Assembly (NCBI RefSeq): GCF_000973105.1
Contig: NC_015844.1
Span: 3,220,501-3,284,500 of the forward strand
Length of the DNA stretch: 64,000 nt
Source of the DNA: Zobellia galactanivorans
GTDB taxonomy: Bacteria; Bacteroidota; Bacteroidia; Flavobacteriales; Flavobacteriaceae
Direction: 5' to 3'
Positions 55,574 through 63,084 of the stretch are shown in pieces; the first letter of the stretch is position 1, and every line of letters starts with the position of its first letter. The notes under the pieces are model-generated. The model was not told where the DNA came from. It ran no database searches and saw only the letters and a list, made by a program, of their open reading frames with translations. The position numbers were made by a program, and so were the translations under genes.

Positions 55574-56986
55574 ATGAAGAGAATACTACTGTTATTGGCT
55601 TTTGGGGTCGTTTTTACCTGTGTGGGCCAGAATATCAAATTGAAAAAAGGGGTGGTAATTGATTCTATCGCGGTCAACGATACGATAGCGGAAACCTTTG
55701 CCCTCTATTTGCCCAAGTCATTTGAACTTTCGAAACCTTGGCCGGTGATCTTCGTTTTCGATATGAACGGTAGGGGCAGACAGGCCTTGGCAATGTTCAG
55801 CGAGGCGGCCGAGGAACAGGGTTACGTTCTTGCTGCTTCCAACAATATTAGCGATACCTTGTCCATTTCTAAAAATATAGTGACCGCGAGCAGAATGTTC
55901 AGCACGGTGAACGCTATGTTGCCCATTCATAAAGATCGTGTCTATACGGGCGGTTTTGATGTGGGAGGCCGTTTTTCCACCTTGGTGCCCACTTTTGTCA
56001 AGGGGGTAGACGGGGTCGTTGCCTGTGGGGCTTCAATCGCCAATGTAGAGGTGCTTACGAGTAGAAATCCCTTTCATTTTATTGGAATTGTAGGTGATGA
56101 GGATTTTAGGTACCCGCAAATGTTGAAGGTTGAAAAGATTTTGAACCGGTTGAAGTTTCCCAATCAGTTGTTGGTTTTTGACGGGGGGCATGAGTGGCCC
56201 GACAGTAAGGAGCTTAGCGCTGCCCTTAAAATGTTGACCCTAGTGGCTATGGCAAAAGGCAATGTGGAAAAAGATCAGGCCTTTATTGATGAAAACTATG
56301 TCTCTGATTTTGTAAAGGTCAATAGGTTGTACACGGCCAATAGGCCCTTGTTGGCGGATAATCTTTTAGAGGAAATGACCGAGTTGTACCAGCCTTACCT
56401 CGCTTTGGATTCTATAAAGGCAAGTAGGAAAATTTTGCGTAAAAGTCGATTGTTCAAGAACCAAAATAGAACCCAGAATGCACTGCTTTTAAAAGAGGGT
56501 TTGATAAAGGAAGATTATAATTATTACTTGGAGGAAGATATTCTGACCTATAATTATAACAATTTGGGGTGGTGGAAGTATCAAATGGAGGAATTGCAGA
56601 AGTTTCAGGGAAGTTCAGAGGTGCTGCAGCAAAAAATGGGGAAACGTTTGGAGGGCTATGTCAAAGCCTTGGTTTCTGATAATATAGATGTAGTAAGTGT
56701 CGAAGATCCCGTAGATGGCGAGGCTCTCAATTTTTTATGGATGTTAAAGACCATCGTAGAGCCTGAAAATTATGAGAGCTACCTCAAGGTTATATCCTAT
56801 GCGGCTAAAACCGATGACTATGGCACGGCGCTCTTTTATCTGGAGGAGTTGTTGAAGAAAGGTTATGCCGATCGTAGCAAGCTCTATTCCCTTGAAAATA
56901 CGGCTTTACTCCGTATAACACCGGAGTTTAATGAACTGGTGGAAAAATATCTTAAAAGCGCACGCTATAACATTATTGAAGAGTAG
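55574..56986 (+). CDS. Secreted alpha/beta-hydrolase-fold protein lacking the nucleophile serine
   Basis: 470 residues. A signal peptide (VVFTCVGQ) is followed by an esterase-like domain (about 25-245) with PVIFVFDMNGRG and VYTGGFDVGGRFSTLVP. The nucleophile elbow reads G-F-D-V-G, with Asp129 where related enzymes have Ser. A later His in FDGGHEWPD (about 206) is conserved. The C-terminal half (about 250-470) is helical, perhaps TPR-like. Either an inactive pseudo-hydrolase or one using Asp, as haloalkane dehalogenases do; I cannot decide. Confidence 0.7.
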   Translation: MKRILLLLAFGVVFTCVGQNIKLKKGVVIDSIAVNDTIAETFALYLPKSFELSKPWPVIFVFDMNGRGRQALAMFSEAAEEQGYVLAASNNISDTLSISKNIVTASRMFSTVNAMLPIHKDRVYTGGFDVGGRFSTLVPTFVKGVDGVVACGASIANVEVLTSRNPFHFIGIVGDEDFRYPQMLKVEKILNRLKFPNQLLVFDGGHEWPDSKELSAALKMLTLVAMAKGNVEKDQAFIDENYVSDFVKVNRLYTANRPLLADNLLEEMTELYQPYLALDSIKASRKILRKSRLFKNQNRTQNALLLKEGLIKEDYNYYLEEDILTYNYNNLGWWKYQMEELQKFQGSSEVLQQKMGKRLEGYVKALVSDNIDVVSVEDPVDGEALNFLWMLKTIVEPENYESYLKVISYAAKTDDYGTALFYLEELLKKGYADRSKLYSLENTALLRITPEFNELVEKYLKSARYNIIEE

Positions 56987-56991
56987 AGGGG

Positions 56992-57729
56992 TCAGTCTAT
57001 TATGAGGTGTGGGGTTTTCTCAAGATTCCAATCTATTACTAAACCTTTTGCCAGGGCGTCGGCAACTTCTTTTCCGTATAGGTACTGGCACAAATAGAGA
57101 GCGGCTTCAAAACTTTTGGCGCCTCCTGCAGAAGTAATGTATTTTCCATCGTGAACGAAGAGAACGCTATCGGCGACCTTTAAATCAGGAAACATTTTTT
57201 TGTAGGCTTTGATATCACTGGGGAATGTCGTTGAGGTTTTTCCTTTGAGCACACCAGCTTTGGCCAAAACAAAAGCGCCATCGCAATGACTGGTCATAAA
57301 TAGGGCCGAGCGATCTGTTTTTTGCACAAAATCGAGCATTACGGTATCTTTTAGGTCCATATCCAAATGGTGTTCTGCGCTTGGTATTACTAGAATGTCT
57401 ATTGGGGGCAATTCGTCTTTGGTGTAGTCAAAATCGGGTAATAGGCGTATGCCTTCAAAAGTGGTAATGGGGTTTAAGGTGTTGGCTATGGTAAAGGTAT
57501 TCATGGCCTTGATGTTTTTTCTGAATTTGGTATGCTGAAAAATATCTAAGGGAGCTGTTAGTTCGGTATTGAAGGTGCCGTCCATGATAAGGAAGGCTAC
57601 GTTATAACGATGGGGTAAAATTTCGGGTGAAATTCTTTTCGAATCTGCTTTTGGTCCGGCTTTTTCTTTTGGTGAGGTGCACGAACAGAATACGATTAGT
57701 GCCAGTAAGATAGGATAAAGTGGCTTCAT
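56992..57729 (-). CDS. DJ-1/PfpI family lipoprotein
   Basis: 245 residues from the ATG at 57729 (a TTG at 57750 is also in frame). The signal peptide ends F-C-S-C (Cys17). The DJ-1/PfpI domain has AFLIMDGTFNTELTAPLDIFQHTKF, like the amidase-type part of GATase1-like AraC regulators, and the nucleophile Cys149 in TSHCDGAFVLAKAG. No DNA-binding domain is attached. Being exported is unusual for this family. The catalytic role (amidase, glyoxalase or sensor) is unknown. Confidence 0.83.
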   Translation of the reverse strand: MKPLYPILLALIVFCSCTSPKEKAGPKADSKRISPEILPHRYNVAFLIMDGTFNTELTAPLDIFQHTKFRKNIKAMNTFTIANTLNPITTFEGIRLLPDFDYTKDELPPIDILVIPSAEHHLDMDLKDTVMLDFVQKTDRSALFMTSHCDGAFVLAKAGVLKGKTSTTFPSDIKAYKKMFPDLKVADSVLFVHDGKYITSAGGAKSFEAALYLCQYLYGKEVADALAKGLVIDWNLEKTPHLIID

Positions 57730-57813
57730 TTTAATTTTTTTAAGCTGCAATGTACAATCGGTTCAATTAGGTTAATCACTTATTGTTGTATTTTTGTTGC
57801 AAAAATTGACTAT

Positions 57814-58464
57814 ATGCGAATTCTAGTTTTGATTCTTCTCTTTGGGGTTTTTGGGTGTAAGACCGATAAAAAGTATCACGATACATCGGAAGAAAGCGAA
57901 GTATTGGTAGAGGTAGATGCGCTTCAGGCTATTTTGGATTATCAGAAAGAAATGAACGAAGAATTTAAAAACCCTGAAACGTCGCCCTTACCCGACCGTT
58001 ATCGAAAGGATTTTGAGGCTTTGGATTTCTTTGCTCCCGATACCAATTATATTGTAACGGCCAAGTTTGTCCGTACTCCCGAAGCATTGCCCTTTATGAT
58101 GCCCAGTACTACAGGTGATGCCTCGGAGGAGACCGTTTATGGTATCGCCCATTTTACCTTAAATGGAAAGAACAGGCAGCTGGAGGTGTATCAAAACAAG
58201 GAATTGATGCAGCAAGAGAAGTATGGGGATTATTTGTTTTTGCCGTTTACCGATAATACCAATGGAAGGGAAACTTATACAGGCGGGCGGTATATCGATT
58301 TGACCATACCTGATGGTGATACTATAGTTATTGATTTCAATAAGGCCTATAATCCGTATTGTGCCTATAATAAAAAGTTCTCTTGCCCTATTGTACCCAG
58401 TGTGAATAATTTGGATACCGAGATTCGTGCCGGGGTAAAAGCTTTTGAACCTCATAAAAAATAA
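57814..58464 (+). CDS. DUF1684 lipoprotein
   Basis: 216 residues. The signal ends V-F-G-C (Cys15). The DUF1684 core is well preserved: LDFFAPDTNYIVTAKF, HFTLNGKNRQLEVYQ, YLFLPFTDNTNGRETYTGGRYIDL and DFNKAYNPYCAYNKKFSCPIVPSVN. The Tyr- and Cys-containing C-terminal signature suggests an enzyme or metal site, unproven. TATTTTTG at 57789-57796, 17 bp before the ATG, is a probable -7 box. Confidence 0.92.
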   Translation: MRILVLILLFGVFGCKTDKKYHDTSEESEVLVEVDALQAILDYQKEMNEEFKNPETSPLPDRYRKDFEALDFFAPDTNYIVTAKFVRTPEALPFMMPSTTGDASEETVYGIAHFTLNGKNRQLEVYQNKELMQQEKYGDYLFLPFTDNTNGRETYTGGRYIDLTIPDGDTIVIDFNKAYNPYCAYNKKFSCPIVPSVNNLDTEIRAGVKAFEPHKK

Positions 58465-58493
58465 AGACCCCAACGTTAAACGTCGGGGCCTTT
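58453..58493 (-). terminator. Terminator of glnK-amt-porin operon
   Basis: On the minus strand a stem of about 13 bp (58463-58475 with 58481-58493, including G-U pairs) is followed by TTTATTTTTT. On the plus strand the same stem has A-C mismatches, so it works best for the minus strand. Confidence 0.8.
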
Positions 58494-58541
58494 ACTTGAA
58501 TTAGCTTTAAATTATAAACACTTAACCATTATAATTCTTTT

Positions 58542-59609
58542 TTAGAAAGAGTAGACCGCAGCCAACACAAAAGAAGAAAGACCTCCAATTGGGTTTCCAT
58601 CATTGTCAATGAATACTTCTTCTGAAGCACTGTCTAATCTTAATTCCGGCTTGATGATCAGGTCACCAATAGTTGCGCTACCGGTAAGGGTTACAGCAAA
58701 TACACTTGCGTCACCATCAGCATCTGATCCACCAACTGCTCCAAAGGAATCGGTTTCAGCAAAATACTCACCTCTTAGACCTATTGAGAAAGTGTCGGAA
58801 GTGGCCAACTGTGGGTAAACAGCCAAACCTGCAAAGCTACCAACACCGTCATCTTCGTCACCATCAAAATAAGCAGCGTTCAGTCCTAGGAAGAAAGTAT
58901 CGGAAAGGTCAAAACCACCTGTGAAATCTACTTCGTAAGAACCGTTATCAATAAGAAGGTTCAAGTATTGACCACTGTAGCCTAACTGAGCACCCCAAGC
59001 ATATTGTCCTGTTGGGTTGAACTCTGTAAGGTCAGTTGGGTTCATTACCGCTAACATTAAGCTGAAATCATCAGATAAAGCAAAATCAGCTTTTAGTCCC
59101 GTGTGTGAAAACGGACCGTATGAGAACAAGTAAGATGTGCTGTAGTTAAAGTTGGCAACCGGAGAGATAACCTCGTAACCTAAGAAGGTATTAAAGTTAC
59201 CAAAGGTTAATGTTACGGCATCACTTACGTTCCAGTAAGCATACAACTGGTTAACGATGTTTCCGGTAGAAGAATACATTGGAGAAGCAAAAATGGCATC
59301 CGTTCCTCTTGGGCCAAAAACCAAATCGGCAACAAAACCTACTTTTTCACCTTCGTAAGCACCAATAACATTGGCCATACCTAAGGCAAATCCTGGTAGG
59401 TTAGCGAATGAGCTTCCTGGAGCTTGGGCATCTTCTCCGTTAGGTGCATTTAAATTTGCTCTATAATAGGCATCAACAGAACCACTGAAAGAAAATTTTG
59501 GCTTTGATTCTTCTTCTTCCTCCTGTGCAACAACAGCAGTTGCAGAGAAAAGCATCAATGCTAGGAAAAATAGATTTTTTACGTATTTTGTATTTGTAAT
59601 CGCTTTCAT
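58542..59609 (-). CDS. Outer-membrane porin-like beta-barrel, third gene of glnK-amt operon
   Basis: 355 residues. A signal peptide (FSATAVVAQ) is followed by a short Glu-rich linker, the SFSGSVDAYYRANLN first strand and a series of antiparallel strands ending VLAAVYSF. This is the pattern of Bacteroidota outer-membrane porins often found beside amt. It lies 114 bp downstream of amt on the same strand. Passage of ammonium or other nitrogen compounds is inferred from position only. Confidence 0.85.
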   Translation of the reverse strand: MKAITNTKYVKNLFFLALMLFSATAVVAQEEEEESKPKFSFSGSVDAYYRANLNAPNGEDAQAPGSSFANLPGFALGMANVIGAYEGEKVGFVADLVFGPRGTDAIFASPMYSSTGNIVNQLYAYWNVSDAVTLTFGNFNTFLGYEVISPVANFNYSTSYLFSYGPFSHTGLKADFALSDDFSLMLAVMNPTDLTEFNPTGQYAWGAQLGYSGQYLNLLIDNGSYEVDFTGGFDLSDTFFLGLNAAYFDGDEDDGVGSFAGLAVYPQLATSDTFSIGLRGEYFAETDSFGAVGGSDADGDASVFAVTLTGSATIGDLIIKPELRLDSASEEVFIDNDGNPIGGLSSFVLAAVYSF

Positions 59610-59681
59610 TTGAATTTAATTTAGTTATCCCTGTTGTAGGATGATTAGTTGGAATCTGTAAAGATTTTGAAAGGGTTATAT

Positions 59682-59709
59682 AACGGAGCGTTTGGCAGAA
59701 CGCTCCGTT
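59682..59709 (-). terminator. Intergenic hairpin between amt and porin
   Basis: An 11-bp perfect stem (59682-59692 with 59699-59709, 6-nt loop). The minus-strand tail is ATATAACC, not a T-run, so it may be a partial terminator or an mRNA-processing/stability element setting the amt:porin ratio. Confidence 0.6.
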
Positions 59710-59723
59710 TCTAATTAATATGC

Positions 59724-60956
59724 TTATTCGTTTATGAAATCTGGGTAGGCGTCCATTCCATGTTCGTGAATGTCAAGGCCTTCAATCTCTTCTTCCTTGC
59801 TCACTCTCAGTCCCATTATCGACTTCAAGGCTCCTAAGATGATAAATGTGCATACGACACAGAAGACACCTATGATCAACACGCCATATAGCTGCGTCAT
59901 GAATTGTTCGCCTCCGGCTTTGGCTCCGAAGATACCTACTGCCAATGTTCCCCAGATACCACATACCAAGTGAACGGCAACGGCACCTACAGGGTCGTCT
60001 AGTTTTAATTTGTCAACCAAGGAAACGGCAAGAACAATTAGTAGGCCGGCTAAGAACCCGATGGCTACGGCTTCGTTGGGGGACATTAGGTCGGCCCCTG
60101 CCGTGATACCTACAAGACCACCAAGAATACCATTAAGGAACATGGTCAAATCGAGGTTCTTGTATAATATGGTAGATAAGATCATGGCTCCGAAGCCACC
60201 TGCTGCTGCTGCTAAACTTGTGGTAACCAATACTAAGGAAGTCAATTCTGGGTCGGCGGATAGTACAGAGCCACCGTTAAAACCAAACCATCCTAACCAA
60301 AGGATAAGTACACCTGCCGTTGCCATAGGTATGCTATGGCCCGGTATGGCCTTGGGCTTACCGTTTTCATCGAATTTACCGATACGTGATCCTAGTAAGA
60401 AGATAGCGACCAATGCGGCCCAGCCTCCTACAGAGTGAACTAATGTAGAACCTGCGAAATCATAGAAACCCCATGAATCCAAGAAACCACCGCCCCATTT
60501 CCAGGCGCCTACTATAGGATATACAAATCCTACGTAAATCACGGTAAAAATCATAAAGGCACCGATTTTAATACGTTCCGCAACGGCACCGGATACTATG
60601 GTTGCTGCCGTAGCTGCGAACATACCCTGAAATAAGAAGTCTGTCCACCAAGTGTAACCGCCATCGGCGTATTCTGGGGTCATTCCGTTTTCTGGGGCGG
60701 CAATACCGAAGCCGGCGAATCCGAATATACCTGAGGATCCTTCTTCGAAACCGGGGTACATCATATTAAAGCCCCATGCGTAGTAAAGTAAAAGTCCACC
60801 TGTAATAATAAAGATGTTCTTAAATAATATGTTTATTGTATTTTTTTGTCTGGTAAGACCGATTTCTAAAAAGGAAAACCCGGTGTGCATGAAGAATACC
60901 AAGGCGGTAGCCAACATCATCCAAACGTTATTTGCTGTAAATAATCCTGCGTCCAT
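59724..60956 (-). CDS. amt: Ammonium transporter
   Basis: 410 residues with eleven membrane helices. The pore His pair is present: His in GSTLVHSVGGWAAL and His in VAVHLVCGIWGTLAVG. Family signatures DFLFQGMFAATAATIVSGAVAERIK and LGWFGFNGGS are intact. It brings ammonium across the inner membrane. 27 bp downstream of glnK, whose product would plug the channel when nitrogen is ample. Confidence 0.97.
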   Translation of the reverse strand: MDAGLFTANNVWMMLATALVFFMHTGFSFLEIGLTRQKNTINILFKNIFIITGGLLLYYAWGFNMMYPGFEEGSSGIFGFAGFGIAAPENGMTPEYADGGYTWWTDFLFQGMFAATAATIVSGAVAERIKIGAFMIFTVIYVGFVYPIVGAWKWGGGFLDSWGFYDFAGSTLVHSVGGWAALVAIFLLGSRIGKFDENGKPKAIPGHSIPMATAGVLILWLGWFGFNGGSVLSADPELTSLVLVTTSLAAAAGGFGAMILSTILYKNLDLTMFLNGILGGLVGITAGADLMSPNEAVAIGFLAGLLIVLAVSLVDKLKLDDPVGAVAVHLVCGIWGTLAVGIFGAKAGGEQFMTQLYGVLIIGVFCVVCTFIILGALKSIMGLRVSKEEEIEGLDIHEHGMDAYPDFINE

Positions 60957-60983
60957 TTTTTTAAAGTTTAGTTATTGGTGTTT

Positions 60984-61322
60984 TTAGTTGATTCCGGCTT
61001 GCCCGCTTTCTTTGGTCCTTATTCTATAAGCATCAATGATTTCTGAAACAAAGATTTTTCCATCACCGACATTGCCGGTGTAGGCTGCTTCAAGAATGGT
61101 GTCGACAGTACGCTGCACAAACTCATCCGATACTACTATAGAAAGATACCTTCGTTGAATGTCGCTCGTGCTATAAGAGATTCCCCTATACACGTGACCT
61201 TGCTTTTCGTTTCCGACTCCGGTTACATCCCAGTAACTGAAGAAGTTGACCTCTATTTGATGCAACGCCTTCTTGACGTCGTCAAACTTCGATTTTCTAA
61301 TGATTGCCTCGATTTGTTTCAT
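60984..61322 (-). CDS. glnK: Nitrogen regulatory protein PII (GlnK/GlnB)
   Basis: 112 residues, a complete PII subunit. IEAIIRKSKFDDVKKALHQIEV is the N-terminal strand-helix; the T-loop region is GHVYRGISYSTSDIQRRYL, with Tyr at the position of the uridylylated Tyr51. The B-loop is TGNVGDGKIFV. Linked to amt, so GlnK by context. Upstream lie two G5-TAT palindromes and a consensus -7 box. Confidence 0.95.
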   Translation of the reverse strand: MKQIEAIIRKSKFDDVKKALHQIEVNFFSYWDVTGVGNEKQGHVYRGISYSTSDIQRRYLSIVVSDEFVQRTVDTILEAAYTGNVGDGKIFVSEIIDAYRIRTKESGQAGIN

Positions 61323-61345
61323 AATAGTTGTATTAATTAGAGAAA

Positions 61346-61353
61346 CAAATGTA
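61346..61353 (-). promoter_or_regulatory. glnK-amt -7 box
   Basis: Minus strand TACATTTG, exact TAnnTTTG, ending 23 bp before the glnK ATG. The -33 region falls inside the palindrome at 61366-61390. Confidence 0.7.
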
Positions 61354-61365
61354 TGTTAAAAGAAT

Positions 61366-61390
61366 TAACACCCATAAAATTTGGGGGTAT
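61366..61390. promoter_or_regulatory. Putative nitrogen operator, site I (glnK)
   Basis: TAACACCC-N9-GGGGGTAT, 25 bp, an imperfect palindrome whose 9-nt spacer (ATAAAATTT) differs from site II at one position. It overlaps the expected -33 element. Confidence 0.55.
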
Positions 61391-61419
61391 ATGTATTAAT
61401 TTTTATGTTTATAGGAATT

Positions 61420-61444
61420 ATACCCCCTTAAAATTTGGGGGTAT
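61420..61444. promoter_or_regulatory. Putative nitrogen operator, site II (glnK)
   Basis: ATACCCCC-N9-GGGGGTAT, 25 bp, with perfect 8-bp arms. Shares the 15-mer AAAATTTGGGGGTAT exactly with site I. Its centre is 54 bp from that of site I, about five helical turns. Confidence 0.65.
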
Positions 61445-61614
61445 TGAATTAAAAACAATCAAAAATGCATATTTAGCCATCTGATTTACGATTTTTTGAA
61501 GGAATATTTAGAAAAATCGATAAAATCTACCAGATAGGTTAATAATAACAGTTTGCTTGCTTAAAACTTTAGGTTTTTAGTAAAGAGGGGTGTGTTTGGT
61601 TGAAAAAACCTTAA

Positions 61615-61986
61615 TTATATAAGTTTTGATAACCAAAGGCCGAGTGCGACCGCTAGAATTCCAATTACTATGCTGGAAATCAGGTAAATGAAGAAAAAGG
61701 TCAGCTCGCCTGAGTTTAAAAGCGAGTGTTTTTCAAATGCAAATGTGGAAAAAGTGGTAAAGCCTCCGCAGAAACCCGTAGCGAATAAGAGGGTTTGGTT
61801 CGGGGTCAAATAGTTGGTCTTAAGGGAGAGTCCTAGAATGAAGCCGATCAATAGGCAGCCGAGAACATTGACCAAAAAAGTACCTAAAAAGAAATGTTGA
61901 AAGTAATTGTTGAGTGATTTGGAAACTAGATAGCGAAGTATGCTACCTATGCCACCACCAAAGAATACGAGTAACAATTGTTTCAT
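61615..61986 (-). CDS. crcB: Fluoride channel CrcB/Fluc
   Basis: 123 residues and four membrane helices, the normal single-domain Fluc. Signatures: GGGIGSILRYLVS near the N-terminus, GTFLVNVLGCLLIGF (pore Asn) and GFCGGFTTFSTFAFE with the central-Na+ and Phe-box residues. It exports fluoride as a dual-topology dimer. No obvious fluoride riboswitch is seen upstream. Confidence 0.95.
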   Translation of the reverse strand: MKQLLLVFFGGGIGSILRYLVSKSLNNYFQHFFLGTFLVNVLGCLLIGFILGLSLKTNYLTPNQTLLFATGFCGGFTTFSTFAFEKHSLLNSGELTFFFIYLISSIVIGILAVALGLWLSKLI

Positions 61987-62042
61987 CGGTGCAAATTACG
62001 TAAATAATTTATCAGATGAACAGTACCCGTTCGAGTTATTGG

Positions 62043-62222
62043 TTAAACCGCTTTCTTGAATTTGGAAGACAGACTGTTTAAAGGGTATACTTTAGAAGAC
62101 ACATCTTTTGATGTGTTTTCCTCAGTTTTTTTACCTCCGCTGGATACGCTGTTTAAACTGAATACCATAAACAATGCGTTAGCTCCTACTAATATTAAAA
62201 GTATTGTAAAAAAAGTCATCAT
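62043..62222 (-). CDS. 59-residue single-span membrane protein
   Basis: ATG at 62222 (or the adjacent ATG at 62219) to TAA at 62043. One membrane helix at the N-terminus (MMTFFTILLILVGANALFMVF), then a polar tail with SVSSGGKKTEENTSKD and a basic end KFKKAV. AAAGGGGG lies 6 bp before the ATG, an unusually good Shine-Dalgarno for this phylum, and a TAATTTTG -7 box is at 62249-62256. Function unknown. Confidence 0.7.
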   Translation of the reverse strand: MMTFFTILLILVGANALFMVFSLNSVSSGGKKTEENTSKDVSSKVYPLNSLSSKFKKAV

Positions 62223-62248
62223 AATTTACCCCCTTTGAATACATAACG

Positions 62249-62281
62249 CAAAATTACGCCATTTGTTATATTATACGCAAA
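62249..62281 (-). promoter_or_regulatory. Promoter of the 59-residue membrane protein
   Basis: Minus strand TTTG (62281-62278), a 21-nt spacer, then TAATTTTG (62256-62249); transcription would start about 20 bp before the ATG. Confidence 0.55.
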
Positions 62282-62336
62282 CAAACGGTTTTTGGTCGTT
62301 AAAAATCGCACTTTTAACGGAGTGGTAGTATTTGTC

Positions 62337-62525
62337 TTAATTTTTAAGGAAATGCTTAAGAAAGAGTAGGATAATTATGAAGGTTATAAATAAAACACCT
62401 ACCCATATTACGCCTTTGTAGTTCTTTGCGTGTAATTTTTTGTCTTTTTTGTAAGCTAAAAAGATGATTATGATAAAACTAATCGCAAATAGCGCGGCAA
62501 AAACGATTTGTCCGGTAGAGAACAT
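62337..62525 (-). CDS. 62-residue two-span membrane protein
   Basis: Two membrane helices (TGQIVFAALFAISFIIIIFLAY and VIWVGVLFITFIIILLFL) separated by a Lys-rich loop (KKDKKLHAKNYK), with a basic C-terminus. Small proteins of this form are common in Flavobacteriaceae; function unknown. Its upstream region has TAATTTTG (minus strand, 62549-62542), inside the same 12-mer as the promoter at 62249. Confidence 0.75.
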   Translation of the reverse strand: MFSTGQIVFAALFAISFIIIIFLAYKKDKKLHAKNYKGVIWVGVLFITFIIILLFLKHFLKN

Positions 62526-62594
62526 ATTCTTTATTTTTGGGCAAAATTACGCTATTATTGGCAGAAACTATTTTTTAAATCAACACAACTATAG

Positions 62595-62981
62595 ATGAAA
62601 AACAAAATAAGTGCCGTCGAACTTTTTCACACTTCTTTCGGACTGGGGGTATCGAAAACCATGCGGGCCGATTTGGGAGAGAAAAAAAACCTGCTCAGGT
62701 TCAATTTAATGGACGAGGAGAACAAAGAATATTTGGAGGCTGCCAATGATAACGATCTGGTAGAAGTTGCCGATGCATTGGGCGATATGCTCTACATCCT
62801 CTGTGGTACCATTATAGAACATGGTATGCAGCATAAGATCGAAGAGGTGTTCAATGAAATACAGCGCAGCAATATGAGTAAGCTGGGGGCCGATGGAAAG
62901 CCTATTTACCGTGAAGATGGTAAAGTGCTCAAAGGGCCGAACTATTTTAAGCCCAATATCTCCAAAATACTTGAAAACTAA
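62595..62981 (+). CDS. MazG-like nucleoside triphosphate pyrophosphohydrolase
   Basis: 128 residues, all-alpha. The metal-binding pattern EENKEYLEAAN..DLVEVADALGDMLYILCGT (ExxxE...ExxD, residues about 38-72) is that of the MazG/PRA-PH superfamily. The C-terminal NMSKLGADGKPIYREDGKVLKGPNYFKP segment is typical of the single-domain bacterial and phage group. It probably hydrolyses (d)NTPs to monophosphate and pyrophosphate. Followed by a hairpin terminator. Confidence 0.87.
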   Translation: MKNKISAVELFHTSFGLGVSKTMRADLGEKKNLLRFNLMDEENKEYLEAANDNDLVEVADALGDMLYILCGTIIEHGMQHKIEEVFNEIQRSNMSKLGADGKPIYREDGKVLKGPNYFKPNISKILEN

Positions 62982-63000
62982 ACTTAAAGGATTTTAAAGT

Positions 63001-63042
63001 ATAAAAAAACGGTCGCCATTTTTATGGTCGACCGTTTTTTAT
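63001..63042. terminator. Bidirectional terminator between mazG-like gene and ilvE
   Basis: Stem ACGGTCG/CGACCGT, extended by A/T pairs and by CCA/TGG across a one-base bulge, with T-runs of six or more on both strands. Confidence 0.8.
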
Positions 63043-63084
63043 GTATCCTCATAGTGATAGGTGTCCGTAAAAAAGTCCTGCTTT

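Noticed and set aside
61420-61444. Palindrome as a transcription terminator
   Set aside because: No T-run follows on either strand and it lies upstream of glnK, at promoter distance.
62220-62238. AAAGGGGGTAAATT before the 59-residue ORF as another nitrogen operator
   Set aside because: It is a half-site only and sits where a Shine-Dalgarno sequence belongs, which is the simpler explanation.
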